64,000 bases of DNA, taken from MGBC163016 sp910588905. GTDB lineage: Bacteria > Actinomycetota > Coriobacteriia > Coriobacteriales > Eggerthellaceae. The position numbers and the translations under genes are program-made. The DNA lies in contig CAPGDO010000009.1 in the NCBI GenBank assembly GCA_948616985.1, positions 1 through 64,000 on the forward strand, written 5' to 3'. Below the pieces are notes generated by a model. That model was not told the DNA's origin. It was given only the letters and a program-made list of their open reading frames with translations, and searched no databases. This document shows positions 1-9,212 of the stretch, piece by piece (within the stretch, counting starts at the first letter, position 1; each line of letters begins with the position of its first letter).

Positions 1-705
1 TGGCAGTGAGGTTCGAGGCTCCGTCATAGGAATACGAGCTGCGAGAGCTTCCCGCTATGACCGAGGTGATGTTGCCTCGCCCGTCATAACCATAGACCTC
101 TTCTGTCCCAGAGCCATCCCGGTAGGCAGTGAGGCGAGAGAGGGCATCATAGGCGAAGGACTCGGTGGCGCCCGTGCGGTCCGTATGGGAGGTGAGGTTG
201 CCTTGAGCGTCATAGGCGAAGGTCTCTGCTGCGCCCTGAGCCGTTGCCTGAGCGATGCGCCCGAGAGCGTCCAGCTTGTAATCTATGGCAAGCCCCAGGT
301 TGTCTGTCTCCGTGAGGGGAAGATCCGCCGCACCATAGGTGAAGGAGCGCACATATCCCAAGGGTGACTGGGCACGTGTCATGCGACCCACGCCGTCATA
401 GGCATACTGATAGACAGCGCCATTGGCTTCTATCACCTGGGTGACCAACCCGAGAGCATCCACCTCATAGCGCGTGGTGGCCCCGAGCGGATCGGTCTTC
501 GCCACCAGGTTGCCGCACTTGTCATAGGCGAAGGCGAAGGTGACACCCCCGGCCTCCTCGTAGGCAACGGCATTGCCCCGAGCGTCGTAGGAGAGATGTT
601 CGGTGTTCCCCAGGGCGTCCGTGTGGGAGATGAGTTGCCCTACCAGGTCATAGGCGTAGGCATCAGCATCGCCTTCGCCATCGGTCACCGAGGTGATGTT
701 GCCTG
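1..705 (-). pseudogene. Out-of-frame continuation of the RHS repeat gene (partial)
   Basis: Translating the minus strand after restoring one base near 700-707 gives uninterrupted YD repeats (for example GNITSVTDGEGDADAYAYD, then further YGYDGRGNITSV-type units) down to base 1 with no stop. The neighbouring repeat at about 74-90 reads ttgcctcgcccgtcata, where the break point reads ttgcctgcccgtcata, one C shorter. The simplest reading is a single-base deletion in one repeat. The gene continues past the left edge, so its C-terminal tip cannot be seen. It could be a real disruption, phase variation, or a sequencing error. Confidence 0.8.
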
Positions 706-3700
706 CCCGTCATAGGCAACGGCAGTGGTGTCTCCCCTGCCGTTCACGCTTGCTATCTGGCGCCCCAGGGCATCATAGGAGAAGCGCGAGAGGTACCCAT
801 CCGGGTCGGTCTCAGTGAGGGCGTTGCCCACCGCATCCACCTCGAATGAGGTGACAGACCCGAGGGCATCTACCATCTGGACCATACGGCCTGCCCCATC
901 GTAGGAATAGCGCGTGGTGCCACCGGAGGGGTCGGTCACGGAGGTGAGGTTGCTGCGCGCGTCATACCCATAGCGGGTGGTAGCGCCGGATGAATCCGTC
1001 TCGGATACCACACGTCCCAGCTCGTCATAGGTGGTGGCGGTCATCTGACCCTGCACGCTGACATCCAGCACAGCACTACCCCAGAGGTCATAGACGGTGC
1101 TCGCACGCCTTCCTGCAGCGTCGATGAAGGATGCGAGGCGCCCTTCCTTGTCGTAGGCGTAGGTCTCAGAACCGAGGCCCTCACCCGTGGCGCTCACAGG
1201 CATGCCGCGCCAGTCCACCTCCATGCTCACGGTGCGCCCTGAGGCATCTGCGGCGGATACCACGTTGCCCAAGGCGTCATAGCCCAGGCGCTCTGAGTTG
1301 CCATCGGGCAGCGTGATGCGGGTGAGGTTGCCGTGGGCGTCGTATCCGTAGGCCGTCTCGCGCCCCAAGGGATCCGTCATCAAGGCAAGCCGGTTCGCCT
1401 CGTCATAGCTGTAGCGGGTGATCGCCCCGCGCTCGTCGGTCTCTGAGGTGAGGTTGCCTGCTACGTCATAGGCATAGGTGCGCACATTGCCCAGAGCATC
1501 GGTCACGGAGGTGAGCTGAGCGTCCCAGCCGTAGGCATAGGCGGTGACATTGCCCAGGGCATCGGTCTCAGAGGTGATGTTGCCAAGGCCATCATAGGTG
1601 ACGCTCGTGACATTGCCCAAAGCATCGGTGACGGCGGTGATGCGGCCTGCGCCATCGTAGGCAAGGCGGGTGATGCTCCCTTCAGCATCGGTGATGGCCA
1701 CCTGACGCCCGGCAGCATCGCTCTCTATGAGGGAGGCATTGCCAAGGGGGTCTGTGACCGAAGAGGGGCGCCCCGCTCCATCATAGGCGAGGTTCCAAGT
1801 GCGCCCTGACTGGTCGAGCGTCTGCACGCGCCCAGCAGCGCTGCGGCCGATCGTGGTCACCAAGCCGGTGGGCGAGGTGTGGGAGGCGAGCTCTTCTGCT
1901 GTGCAGGAGATGAGCTCCACGCCCCCATCCGGATAGGTGACAGAAGCAACCTTGCCGCGGGCATCGAAGGTGCGGCGTGTGATGTTCCCGAGCCCATCGG
2001 TCTCAGAGGAGGGCACGTCCAGCGCTCCTTCGTAGGCGAAGGTCTCGATGGCTCCGCTTTCCAAGGTGTGGGAGGTGATGCGCCCGCGCCCGTCATAGGC
2101 CCATGCCTCCGCGGCTCCTGCTGCGTCCGTCTCGCTCACCTTACGACCCTGCCCGTCATAGCCATAGGTGGTGGTGTTCCCCGAAGGGTCAGTCTCTGAG
2201 GTGAGGTTGCCCACCCCGTCATAGCCATAGGTCCACACCCCACCTGCAGGCGTGGTCATGGAGGTCATGTTCGCTGCCCCGTCATAGGAGAATGCTGTGG
2301 TGTTGCCGTTGGCGTCCGTGAGCGCGAGCAGCAATCCCCGAGCGTCCAGGGCATAGCGCGTCGCTGCTCCTGATGCATCCGTCTCAGCCACCACGCGCCC
2401 CATAGCATCATAGGAGGTGTTGCCTTCGGGATCGGTCACGGAAGTGACGCGCCCCATGCCGTCATGGCCATAGGTGGTGGTATGCCCTAAGCCATCCGTC
2501 TCAGAGACGAGGTCGGCACCAGCGTAGGCGAAGGTGGTGGTCACACCATCGGCATCGGTCTCGGAGGTCTTGCGGCAAAGCTCATCGAAGGTGCGGGTGA
2601 AGGTGCGGCCTGTGCTGGAGGTTTCGCACATGATGTTGCCGCGAGCGTCGCGCTCATAGGCCACGGTCTCGCCATCCGGGTGGGTCATGCGCGTGACGCG
2701 GCCTGCCTCATCGTGAGCATAGGTGGTGGTATGTCCGCTGAGATCCGTTGCGGAGACGCGGTTGCCTGCTCCGTCGTAGGAATAGGTGCCATCCTCGTCT
2801 GCTATGAGGTTGCCCGCCCCGTCGTAGGCGCGGCTTACGCTCGTGCCATCCGGGTAGGTGATGCCTGTGGTGCGATACCTGTCATCGAAGCGGTAGGTGG
2901 TGATGTGGCCTTCGGCATCGGTGGCGGTGGTGGCGCCTTCCCCATAGGCGAGGGCCGAGCGGTTCCCGTTCGCATCATATTGGTAGGTGACCCGACCCTC
3001 TTCGTCATAGGTGTTGCGCACCATGGGCGCACCGGTGGGGTCATACCACTCCGTCATGCGTCCTTGGGCGTCGTAGACGTAGCGGACGCAAGCCCCACCC
3101 GCTTCCTTGACGGACACTAGGTCTCCCCGGGCGTCATAGCCATAGGCCACGGTATTCCCATCAGGGAGCAGGACCTCGCTCACGCGCCCGAAGCCATCAT
3201 GGGCGAAGCGGAAGACCCTGCCTGCAGGAGAGGTGACGCTCTCCATGAGGTGGTTGGCATCGTAGGTGATCTGGGTGGTGAGACCGGACGATGAGGTCAC
3301 CGAGGTGAGCATGCCGTAGCAGTCGAAGGCATAGAGGGTGTGGTCTTCTGAGCGCACCTCATAGCGGAAGAGGTCAGGATCGCCCTCTTTGGCCCCCTCG
3401 GGTCTGTAGGCTATGCGATCAAGCTCGAAGCCTTGATCCCCATCCAGGGTGTAGCCACCCTCCCCATCAGGGTCGAAGTAGTAGCTGGCGCCATCGGAGG
3501 CGGTGTAGACGAGGGTACCGGACGCTTCCGCCGAGATGCGATCTGTGAACGACAGCGCCCAGCCGCGCCCGAGCACACCGGAGGTGTTCGCATCCTTGGA
3601 GTTGTAGGTGCGCCGGATCTCGAAGGCGCCCTCAAGGTCTGGGGCGGTGGCGTCTATCCCTTCCAGCACGAAGTTGCCGGTGTTCATGTTCACAGGCTCG

Positions 3701-6636
3701 AAGCCGTATTCGCAATGCTTGCCCCGGCCCATGAGCCCTGAGTCTATGCGCCGCTTCTGGTCTTCGGTGAGCTCGCCGGGGTTGTAAGGGGTGTTCGTCT
3801 TGGGGTTGCGCACGAAGATGGTGTTGCCACCCACCACAAGGCAATCCTGGACGCGGTTGTCCCGGGCCAGCTGATCGAGGGTGGTGCCGTAGTGGCTGGC
3901 TATGTAGGGAAGCGTATCCTTGGAAGTGGCCTTGTACACGAGGAAGGTGTCAGAGACCGCCTCCTTGCCCGAGACGCCATCCTTCACGGCCAGTGCCCGC
4001 ACCTTGTAGAGCGTGTCAAAGGCCAGGCTTGCGAACACATGGCTCTGCCAATTGGAGAGCTTGTCCTTATAGCGGGTGGCGTTCGGGATGGAGGCCTGCC
4101 ATTCGGTGGAATCCGGGTACTTGTAGGAGCGAGACGCATAGGAGATGCCCGTCTCGCCCTTCGGGTCCAGCGTATAGGCCACGGTGGCCCGGGGCGTTGC
4201 CTCCCCATCAGCGAACACGCCGTCCAACTGGAGCAAGTTATCTGCATCATGCTCGGTCAAGGTGCGGATCTTCACCGTGGTGTCGTCTAAAGGCCTGCCC
4301 TCATCCACTGGATCAGGGATGGTCCAATCGATGGAGAGAGCGGGAGGGTTCGCCGCATAGCGGTTCTGGAACATCTCGCACTGCATGTCGCGCTCGTATT
4401 CGGCCTTGACGCAGAAGCCCCGCTGGGGATAGACACCTTGGATCCAGTTGTTCACGCATTCGCGGACATCCCAGTCGATGTAGCCGGGAGATGTGTTCGC
4501 CTGGCGGAAGCACACGAGCTCATGGGTGAGACCTTCCTGGTTCGCCCAGGTGAGCCCATCGAAGGACCACGGTTCCACCACTCGATACAATCCGAAGTTG
4601 GTGGCCCCTCCCGAATAGGCCCTATGCTGATAGAGCGAGAAAGTGGCGGAGTCTATGCGCGCCTCGCTCATGATATAAGAGAAGTCGTAGTTGATCTCTG
4701 CATAGGCCCGGCAGATGGCGTGCCCCACCCCATGGTTATAGATGCCGGTCCCTGTCTTCACGCCATCGTCATAGCCCGCATAGGCATACCCATTCTCACC
4801 CACATGAACGTTGCGCCACTGCTGTTCCACGCAACCCAACCGCACCGATGAGGAGGCGATGTCCACTGTAGGGTCTATCCGCACCGGATAGGCGCGGTTC
4901 TCGCTTGCAAGCCACTCCCAATCAGGGGTCAGGGTGAGCGTGAGCTTACCCTCGCGCTCCTCAAGCCCCAAGGTGAGGTTGTCGGATACCTCCCCAGCCG
5001 CATCGGTTGCAATGGGAGCGGCGATGCCCATGACCTCCAACCCTTCAGCATCCGTGATGGAGCACACGCCTTCTTCGAGGGTGGCATGGAGGCCGTCAGA
5101 GAGCACGAGATGCGTATCGAAGGCTTGCTCTTCCACCGGGTGGATGAGCACGATGTCCTCTTTGATGACCGAGCCCACGAGGGTGTATTGCCAGTCGATG
5201 CCAGGCCGTGCCTCCGTATAGCGGATGGCTTCCCCTTCTGCCCAGGCGCGGGAGAAGTCAACGCCCTCAGGGATGAGAGATACGCTCTTGCCATCCTTCC
5301 AGAGGGTGAGACCTGCGTCTTCTTCCCCGTCGGCTTTGGCGGGGAGCTCTGCGGTGAAGGCGTTGCGCTTATTGCGGAAGGCATCCGGCTCTTCGAAGGG
5401 AGCAGAGGAGATGGCCTCTAGGGTATTGTCGATGGGGCGTATGTTGCCTGCGTGATTCTCATAGGCGATATCCGGCCCACCGATGACCGTGGTGTAGGAG
5501 CGCTCGGAGAGCTTGACGAGGGTAGCCTCTCCCTCGATGGCCACGGGATCACCTGCCACCTCCGGCTGCTCGTAGTAGTCCTCCGGAGGCAGGGCCGGGA
5601 TATCTGGAGCGTCTTGGTCAGAGGGCGGGTCTGGCTCCGTTGGCTTGCCGAGGTCGCCTGAGGTGGATGGCTCATCGGCGGAGGTGCTGGCATCTGCGCT
5701 TGAGGATGATCCTTCAGCAGAGAAGCCTTCGCCTTCAGGCGGGGTGTAGATGTCAGGCTCCACCGGATGCGGGGCGGAAGGGTCCAGGGTCTCAGCCGCA
5801 TAGGCCAAAGGCGCCACTCCCAGAAGCGAGAACCCTAAGGCGAAGGCAAGAAGGCATGAGGTGGCAGCAAGGGCACCCTTGCGAATGCGCCTGTTCCAGA
5901 TGCCTTGCAGCCAGCCTCTCCACCACTGGGAGGAACCGCCTTCGATGGAGGTCTTGCGGACGATGGCGATGGCCGCCATGAGCCATGCTGTACCCAAAGT
6001 GGCGGAGAGCACGGTGAAGGCGATGAGCGCGAGTGCATCCGAAGGGATGAGGCTTGAGAGCAGACGAGTGAGCGCACCTACAGCCGATGCCGCCAGAGAG
6101 ATACCTATCAGAGGAAGATACGCGCCCCGCACTGACCTGATCTCACGGAGCGGATGGAAGCCGTCCTGGAGACCGAAGGCTGATCCCGAGAACAACATGA
6201 GAGGTACTGGCGAGAGAGCCAGAGCGCCCAGGGCCGCTCCTATCTCCAAAAGCACGAGCGCTGTCTGCGTTCCCGTGAGAGGAAAGAGGGTGAGATCGAG
6301 CACGAAGGCAAGGATGCCATAGAAGAGGATGGCTCCGACAAGGCCCGCGAGGATGACTACTGCCCGAACAAGGACCTGAGGGGCAGCCCGAACGACCTCC
6401 TTGACCCCCGGGATGCGACCATCATCGCCCTTCGCCAAAGACGCCCAGAGCCAGCCCAAGGATGCAAGCACGCCCAGAAGGCAGATGACCTCAGCCGCTA
6501 CCAACCAGAAGGAAGGTGGCCGAAGAGCGTCAGCGAAGATGAGTGCTGCAGAGGCGCAGGCAACGGTGAGCACATATAGGATGACGGATCGGATGCTCGT
6601 CTCCCCTGGAGCATCCTTGAGCTTCCCCTGAACCAT
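685..6636 (-). CDS. Giant RHS/YD-repeat surface protein with polytopic N-terminus (frameshifted)
   Basis: 1983 residues are readable before a premature stop. Order of parts: about seven hydrophobic segments in residues 1-278, the last of which (RIRKG... ending AYA-AETL) looks like a signal peptide with an AxA cleavage site; an acidic Ser/Pro/Asp linker (about 280-375); a domain of unknown type; a DNRLRE-like domain (about 590-775); a LysM-like segment (about 900-945); a DUF6531-like RHS lead-in (NMNTGNF, about 980); then dozens of YD repeats of the form YDxxGNLTSxTDxxGxxTxY to the end. RHS proteins are exported or wall-bound and often carry a variable C-terminal toxin. A consensus promoter and an AAGGAAG ribosome site precede the ATG. 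The repeats continue in another frame after the stop, so this is a broken or mis-sequenced longer gene. No toxin tip or immunity gene is visible in the window. Confidence 0.88.
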   Translation of the reverse strand: MVQGKLKDAPGETSIRSVILYVLTVACASAALIFADALRPPSFWLVAAEVICLLGVLASLGWLWASLAKGDDGRIPGVKEVVRAAPQVLVRAVVILAGLVGAILFYGILAFVLDLTLFPLTGTQTALVLLEIGAALGALALSPVPLMLFSGSAFGLQDGFHPLREIRSVRGAYLPLIGISLAASAVGALTRLLSSLIPSDALALIAFTVLSATLGTAWLMAAIAIVRKTSIEGGSSQWWRGWLQGIWNRRIRKGALAATSCLLAFALGFSLLGVAPLAYAAETLDPSAPHPVEPDIYTPPEGEGFSAEGSSSSADASTSADEPSTSGDLGKPTEPDPPSDQDAPDIPALPPEDYYEQPEVAGDPVAIEGEATLVKLSERSYTTVIGGPDIAYENHAGNIRPIDNTLEAISSAPFEEPDAFRNKRNAFTAELPAKADGEEDAGLTLWKDGKSVSLIPEGVDFSRAWAEGEAIRYTEARPGIDWQYTLVGSVIKEDIVLIHPVEEQAFDTHLVLSDGLHATLEEGVCSITDAEGLEVMGIAAPIATDAAGEVSDNLTLGLEEREGKLTLTLTPDWEWLASENRAYPVRIDPTVDIASSSVRLGCVEQQWRNVHVGENGYAYAGYDDGVKTGTGIYNHGVGHAICRAYAEINYDFSYIMSEARIDSATFSLYQHRAYSGGATNFGLYRVVEPWSFDGLTWANQEGLTHELVCFRQANTSPGYIDWDVRECVNNWIQGVYPQRGFCVKAEYERDMQCEMFQNRYAANPPALSIDWTIPDPVDEGRPLDDTTVKIRTLTEHDADNLLQLDGVFADGEATPRATVAYTLDPKGETGISYASRSYKYPDSTEWQASIPNATRYKDKLSNWQSHVFASLAFDTLYKVRALAVKDGVSGKEAVSDTFLVYKATSKDTLPYIASHYGTTLDQLARDNRVQDCLVVGGNTIFVRNPKTNTPYNPGELTEDQKRRIDSGLMGRGKHCEYGFEPVNMNTGNFVLEGIDATAPDLEGAFEIRRTYNSKDANTSGVLGRGWALSFTDRISAEASGTLVYTASDGASYYFDPDGEGGYTLDGDQGFELDRIAYRPEGAKEGDPDLFRYEVRSEDHTLYAFDCYGMLTSVTSSSGLTTQITYDANHLMESVTSPAGRVFRFAHDGFGRVSEVLLPDGNTVAYGYDARGDLVSVKEAGGACVRYVYDAQGRMTEWYDPTGAPMVRNTYDEEGRVTYQYDANGNRSALAYGEGATTATDAEGHITTYRFDDRYRTTGITYPDGTSVSRAYDGAGNLIADEDGTYSYDGAGNRVSATDLSGHTTTYAHDEAGRVTRMTHPDGETVAYERDARGNIMCETSSTGRTFTRTFDELCRKTSETDADGVTTTFAYAGADLVSETDGLGHTTTYGHDGMGRVTSVTDPEGNTSYDAMGRVVAETDASGAATRYALDARGLLLALTDANGNTTAFSYDGAANMTSMTTPAGGVWTYGYDGVGNLTSETDPSGNTTTYGYDGQGRKVSETDAAGAAEAWAYDGRGRITSHTLESGAIETFAYEGALDVPSSETDGLGNITRRTFDARGKVASVTYPDGGVELISCTAEELASHTSPTGLVTTIGRSAAGRVQTLDQSGRTWNLAYDGAGRPSSVTDPLGNASLIESDAAGRQVAITDAEGSITRLAYDGAGRITAVTDALGNVTSVTYDGLGNITSETDALGNVTAYAYGWDAQLTSVTDALGNVRTYAYDVAGNLTSETDERGAITRYSYDEANRLALMTDPLGRETAYGYDAHGNLTRITLPDGNSERLGYDALGNVVSAADASGRTVSMEVDWRGMPVSATGEGLGSETYAYDKEGRLASFIDAAGRRASTVYDLWGSAVLDVSVQGQMTATTYDELGRVVSETDSSGATTRYGYDARSNLTSVTDPSGGTTRYSYDGAGRMVQMVDALGSVTSFEVDAVGNALTETDPDGYLSRFSYDALGRQIASVNGRGDTTAVAYDGQATSPR

Positions 6637-6672
6637 GATGCTTCCTTAGTGCTTATATATGAATGTGGCGTT

Positions 6673-6701
6673 ATTATATAACAGTTCGCCGATTTTTACA
6701 A
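6673..6701 (-). promoter_or_regulatory. Sigma-70-type promoter of the RHS gene
   Basis: On the minus strand a TTGTAA -35 (6701-6696), a 17-nt spacer and a perfect TATAAT -10 (6678-6673) lie about 36 nt upstream of the RHS ATG. The surrounding 6640-6740 stretch is strongly AT-rich, unlike the rest of the region. Confidence 0.65.
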
Positions 6702-6774
6702 TATATATATTGACATATTCTATGTTTATGATAATAGGCTCTACAGAGAGACCAACTCAAGCATGGGGGATGAT

Positions 6775-6806
6775 AAAAGAACAGCGGCCCCGGAGGGCCG
6801 CTGTTC
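6775..6806 (-). terminator. Rho-independent terminator of the hydrogenase operon
   Basis: Perfect 12-bp inverted repeat (6779-6790 with 6795-6806, arms GAACAGCGGCCC / GGGCCGCTGTTC, 4-nt loop), followed on the minus strand by TTTTATC. It lies 23 nt past the cytochrome b stop codon. Confidence 0.85.
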
Positions 6807-6829
6807 AGAAGCACTGCTGTTGAAGGAGC

Positions 6830-7522
6830 CTAATCCTTCTTCGGGTCCATATCCTCGCCCACGATGTTGTGAAGCTCGGGATCGTAGACCAAGCCACCAT
6901 GCTCCTTATGCATGAACATGAGCTTGGTAGGAGCAAAGCTCTCCACGTTCGCCAGATAGATATGGATGAACATGAAGCAGATGAACACGAACATGCCATA
7001 GTAATGGATGATGCGCATGCTCATGGCGCCGCCCACGAAGTTCACCGTAGCCGCGAAGGGGCCCATATCCATCACAGGAGCCCAGAGGCACATGCCGGTC
7101 CACCACATCAAGAAGATGAGGATGGGGATAGCCAGGTAAGAGAGCTTCTGCGGAACGCCCAGCTTCGCGCCCAGCGGATGGTCTTTCTTCAGGAACAGGT
7201 AGTACTTGATCCATTCCAGTGCCTGATGGCGGTTGTCCTTCTGGGGCAGCCAAGACTTGTAGTCAGCGATCTGCTTGCGGGTGCCGCCCGTGGGAGAGGT
7301 CTTCACGAAGAAGGCTGCGATCACACGGAACAACATGTTGATGAGCAGGATGAAGCCGCAGAAGATATGCACTCCACGGCAGATGCCCATGATGCCCGCG
7401 ATGAAGGGGTAGTGGATGATGAAGCCCGTCAGGATCAACAGCACCATAGCAACGAGATTGATCCAGTGCGTCACCACGAATACCATCGGGTGTGCTTCGC
7501 GATAATGTGCGAGATGTGCCAT
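6830..7522 (-). CDS. hyaC: [NiFe]-hydrogenase b-type cytochrome subunit
   Basis: 230 residues with four hydrophobic segments, beginning HPMVFVVTHWINLVAMVLLILTG, which matches the first heme-b helix of HyaC/cytochrome b561-type hydrogenase subunits. Conserved His residues sit in the helices (HWINL, HIFCG, HYYGMFVFICFMFIHIYL). It would anchor the hydrogenase in the membrane and pass electrons from H2 oxidation to menaquinone. It is the last gene of the operon: the start lies 1 nt after the large-subunit stop, with a GGGGGGTGA ribosome site inside the upstream gene, and a strong terminator follows. Confidence 0.92.
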   Translation of the reverse strand: MAHLAHYREAHPMVFVVTHWINLVAMVLLILTGFIIHYPFIAGIMGICRGVHIFCGFILLINMLFRVIAAFFVKTSPTGGTRKQIADYKSWLPQKDNRHQALEWIKYYLFLKKDHPLGAKLGVPQKLSYLAIPILIFLMWWTGMCLWAPVMDMGPFAATVNFVGGAMSMRIIHYYGMFVFICFMFIHIYLANVESFAPTKLMFMHKEHGGLVYDPELHNIVGEDMDPKKD

Positions 7523-7523
7523 C

Positions 7524-9197
7524 TTACTTCACCCCCCAAGGACTCGTCACGGTCTTGAAGGTCTTGCCCGTGGCAGGTTCGGTGATATGCACCGCACAAG
7601 CCGTGCAGGGGTCGAAGGAATGCACCGTACGGAGGGCGTTGATGGGCATCTCCACGTCCTGGACAGGAACGCCGATGAGCGCCTGCTCCATGGGGCCATG
7701 GACGCCATCAGCATTCATGGGAGCCAGGTTCCAGGTGGAAGGGATGATGATCTGATAGCCGTCAACGTTGTTGTTGGTGACCTTCTCAGAGTGATAGAGC
7801 GCACCGCGCGGAGCCTCCCAGAAGCCCGTACCCTCACCCGTAGTGGTCAGCGGCTCCTCGAAGTAGTTGGAGTCACCGCCTGCGATGGCCTCCATGAGCT
7901 CCAGCGTCCATTCCTTCATGAGGCCAGCGATGTAGAGCGTCTCGATCTGGCGAGAAGCCGTACGGCCCAGCGTGTTCTGCAGGACGGAGAGCTGACCGGG
8001 GCGTGCACCCAAAGCGACCAGCATGGCGTCGACCTGCTCCACGATGAAGGGAACGTTGCGCTGATAGGCTGCCAGGATACGGGAGAACCCGCCTGCCTCC
8101 ATGGGCTTGCCGTCATAGGCAGGGCACTTGACCCAGGTGTAACGGTCCTCAACATCATATTCGGTGAAGTCGGGCTCCGTCACGAAGTAGGGAGACTCAT
8201 AGGTGCCATCACCTTTGTACCAGGAGTGGCCCATGTATTCGGTGATGAGGGGCTCTTCGACATTGCTCACGTTGAGGTCCTCATCCAGAACACCCATGGG
8301 CAGATAGCGATGGATCATCTGCTCGGTGTAGTCCCCGCCATAGGGCCAACCGGGACCCTCGAAGACACCCCAAGCGATGTAGCGGCCGCAGCCCTTACCG
8401 AACTTGAGGACATCCTGATAGGCCGGAGCCAGAGCCAGGGTGTCCTGGATCATGGTGGTGGAGACCCAGTCATAGATCTCATTCACCAGAGCCCAGAGGT
8501 CATCCAGCTTGCTCTCCGTGGGAACGAAGGCGGTGCCGCCGGGGATCAGCGTCATCACATGGGGCATCTTGCCGCCGATGAGCGCTGCCACCTGGGATGC
8601 CTTCGCCTGCATCTTCAAGGCCTCCAGATAGTGGGCCGTGCAGATCAGGTTCAGCTCAGGAGAGAGCTTGTAGCCCTCGCCGTTGTCGCAATCGAACCAG
8701 TTGCCCGAGAAGATGGAGAGCTGACCGTTGGCAGCGAAGGCCTCCAGCTTCTCCTTGAGTTGATAGAAGTCCGTGTTCATGGACGTACCTGCAGCCGTGG
8801 CCAGATCGATGGTGTCCGGCACATTGGCGTTCAGGGAATCCAGCGGATTCACGTAGTCCAGCGCACACAGGTTGTAGAACCAAAGGATGTGCGAATGCAG
8901 GAACTGCGCGCCCTCGATGAGGTTGCGGATGAGACGGGCATTGTTGGAGATGGTGATCCCATATGCCTTCTCAGCTGCAATGGCGGACGCATGGCTGTGA
9001 CTGACTGGGCAGACACCACAGATGCGCTGAACGATCTGGGCAGCGTCCTGGGGAGTGCGGTTCTGCACGACCAGCTCCATACCGCGGAAGCATCCGCCGG
9101 AGACCCATGCGTCGGTCACGACTCCCTGCTCGACTTCCATCTCCACACGGAGATGGCCTTCGATTCTCGTGATCGGATCGATGATCGAACGTGTCAT
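7524..9197 (-). CDS. hyaB: [NiFe]-hydrogenase large (catalytic) subunit
   Basis: 557 residues, the normal length for a group 1 membrane-bound uptake hydrogenase. The N-terminus IIDPITRIEGHL and the L1 motif RICGVCPVSHSH (Cys60, Cys63) bind the Ni-Fe site; the L2 motif DPCTACAVH (Cys531, Cys534, His537) supplies the other two ligands. A 20-residue tail follows His537, which maturation proteases of the HyaD/HybD type normally remove after metal insertion. It splits H2 together with the small subunit 15 nt upstream. Maturation genes (hyp, protease) are not in this window, so they must lie elsewhere. Confidence 0.96.
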   Translation of the reverse strand: MTRSIIDPITRIEGHLRVEMEVEQGVVTDAWVSGGCFRGMELVVQNRTPQDAAQIVQRICGVCPVSHSHASAIAAEKAYGITISNNARLIRNLIEGAQFLHSHILWFYNLCALDYVNPLDSLNANVPDTIDLATAAGTSMNTDFYQLKEKLEAFAANGQLSIFSGNWFDCDNGEGYKLSPELNLICTAHYLEALKMQAKASQVAALIGGKMPHVMTLIPGGTAFVPTESKLDDLWALVNEIYDWVSTTMIQDTLALAPAYQDVLKFGKGCGRYIAWGVFEGPGWPYGGDYTEQMIHRYLPMGVLDEDLNVSNVEEPLITEYMGHSWYKGDGTYESPYFVTEPDFTEYDVEDRYTWVKCPAYDGKPMEAGGFSRILAAYQRNVPFIVEQVDAMLVALGARPGQLSVLQNTLGRTASRQIETLYIAGLMKEWTLELMEAIAGGDSNYFEEPLTTTGEGTGFWEAPRGALYHSEKVTNNNVDGYQIIIPSTWNLAPMNADGVHGPMEQALIGVPVQDVEMPINALRTVHSFDPCTACAVHITEPATGKTFKTVTSPWGVK

Positions 9198-9212
9198 TTA
9201 GTTACCCACCCC

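Noticed and set aside
1..3200. Regularly spaced similar repeats that might suggest a CRISPR array
   Set aside because: They are YD-repeat codons in a long open frame, with varying unit length and no constant spacers.
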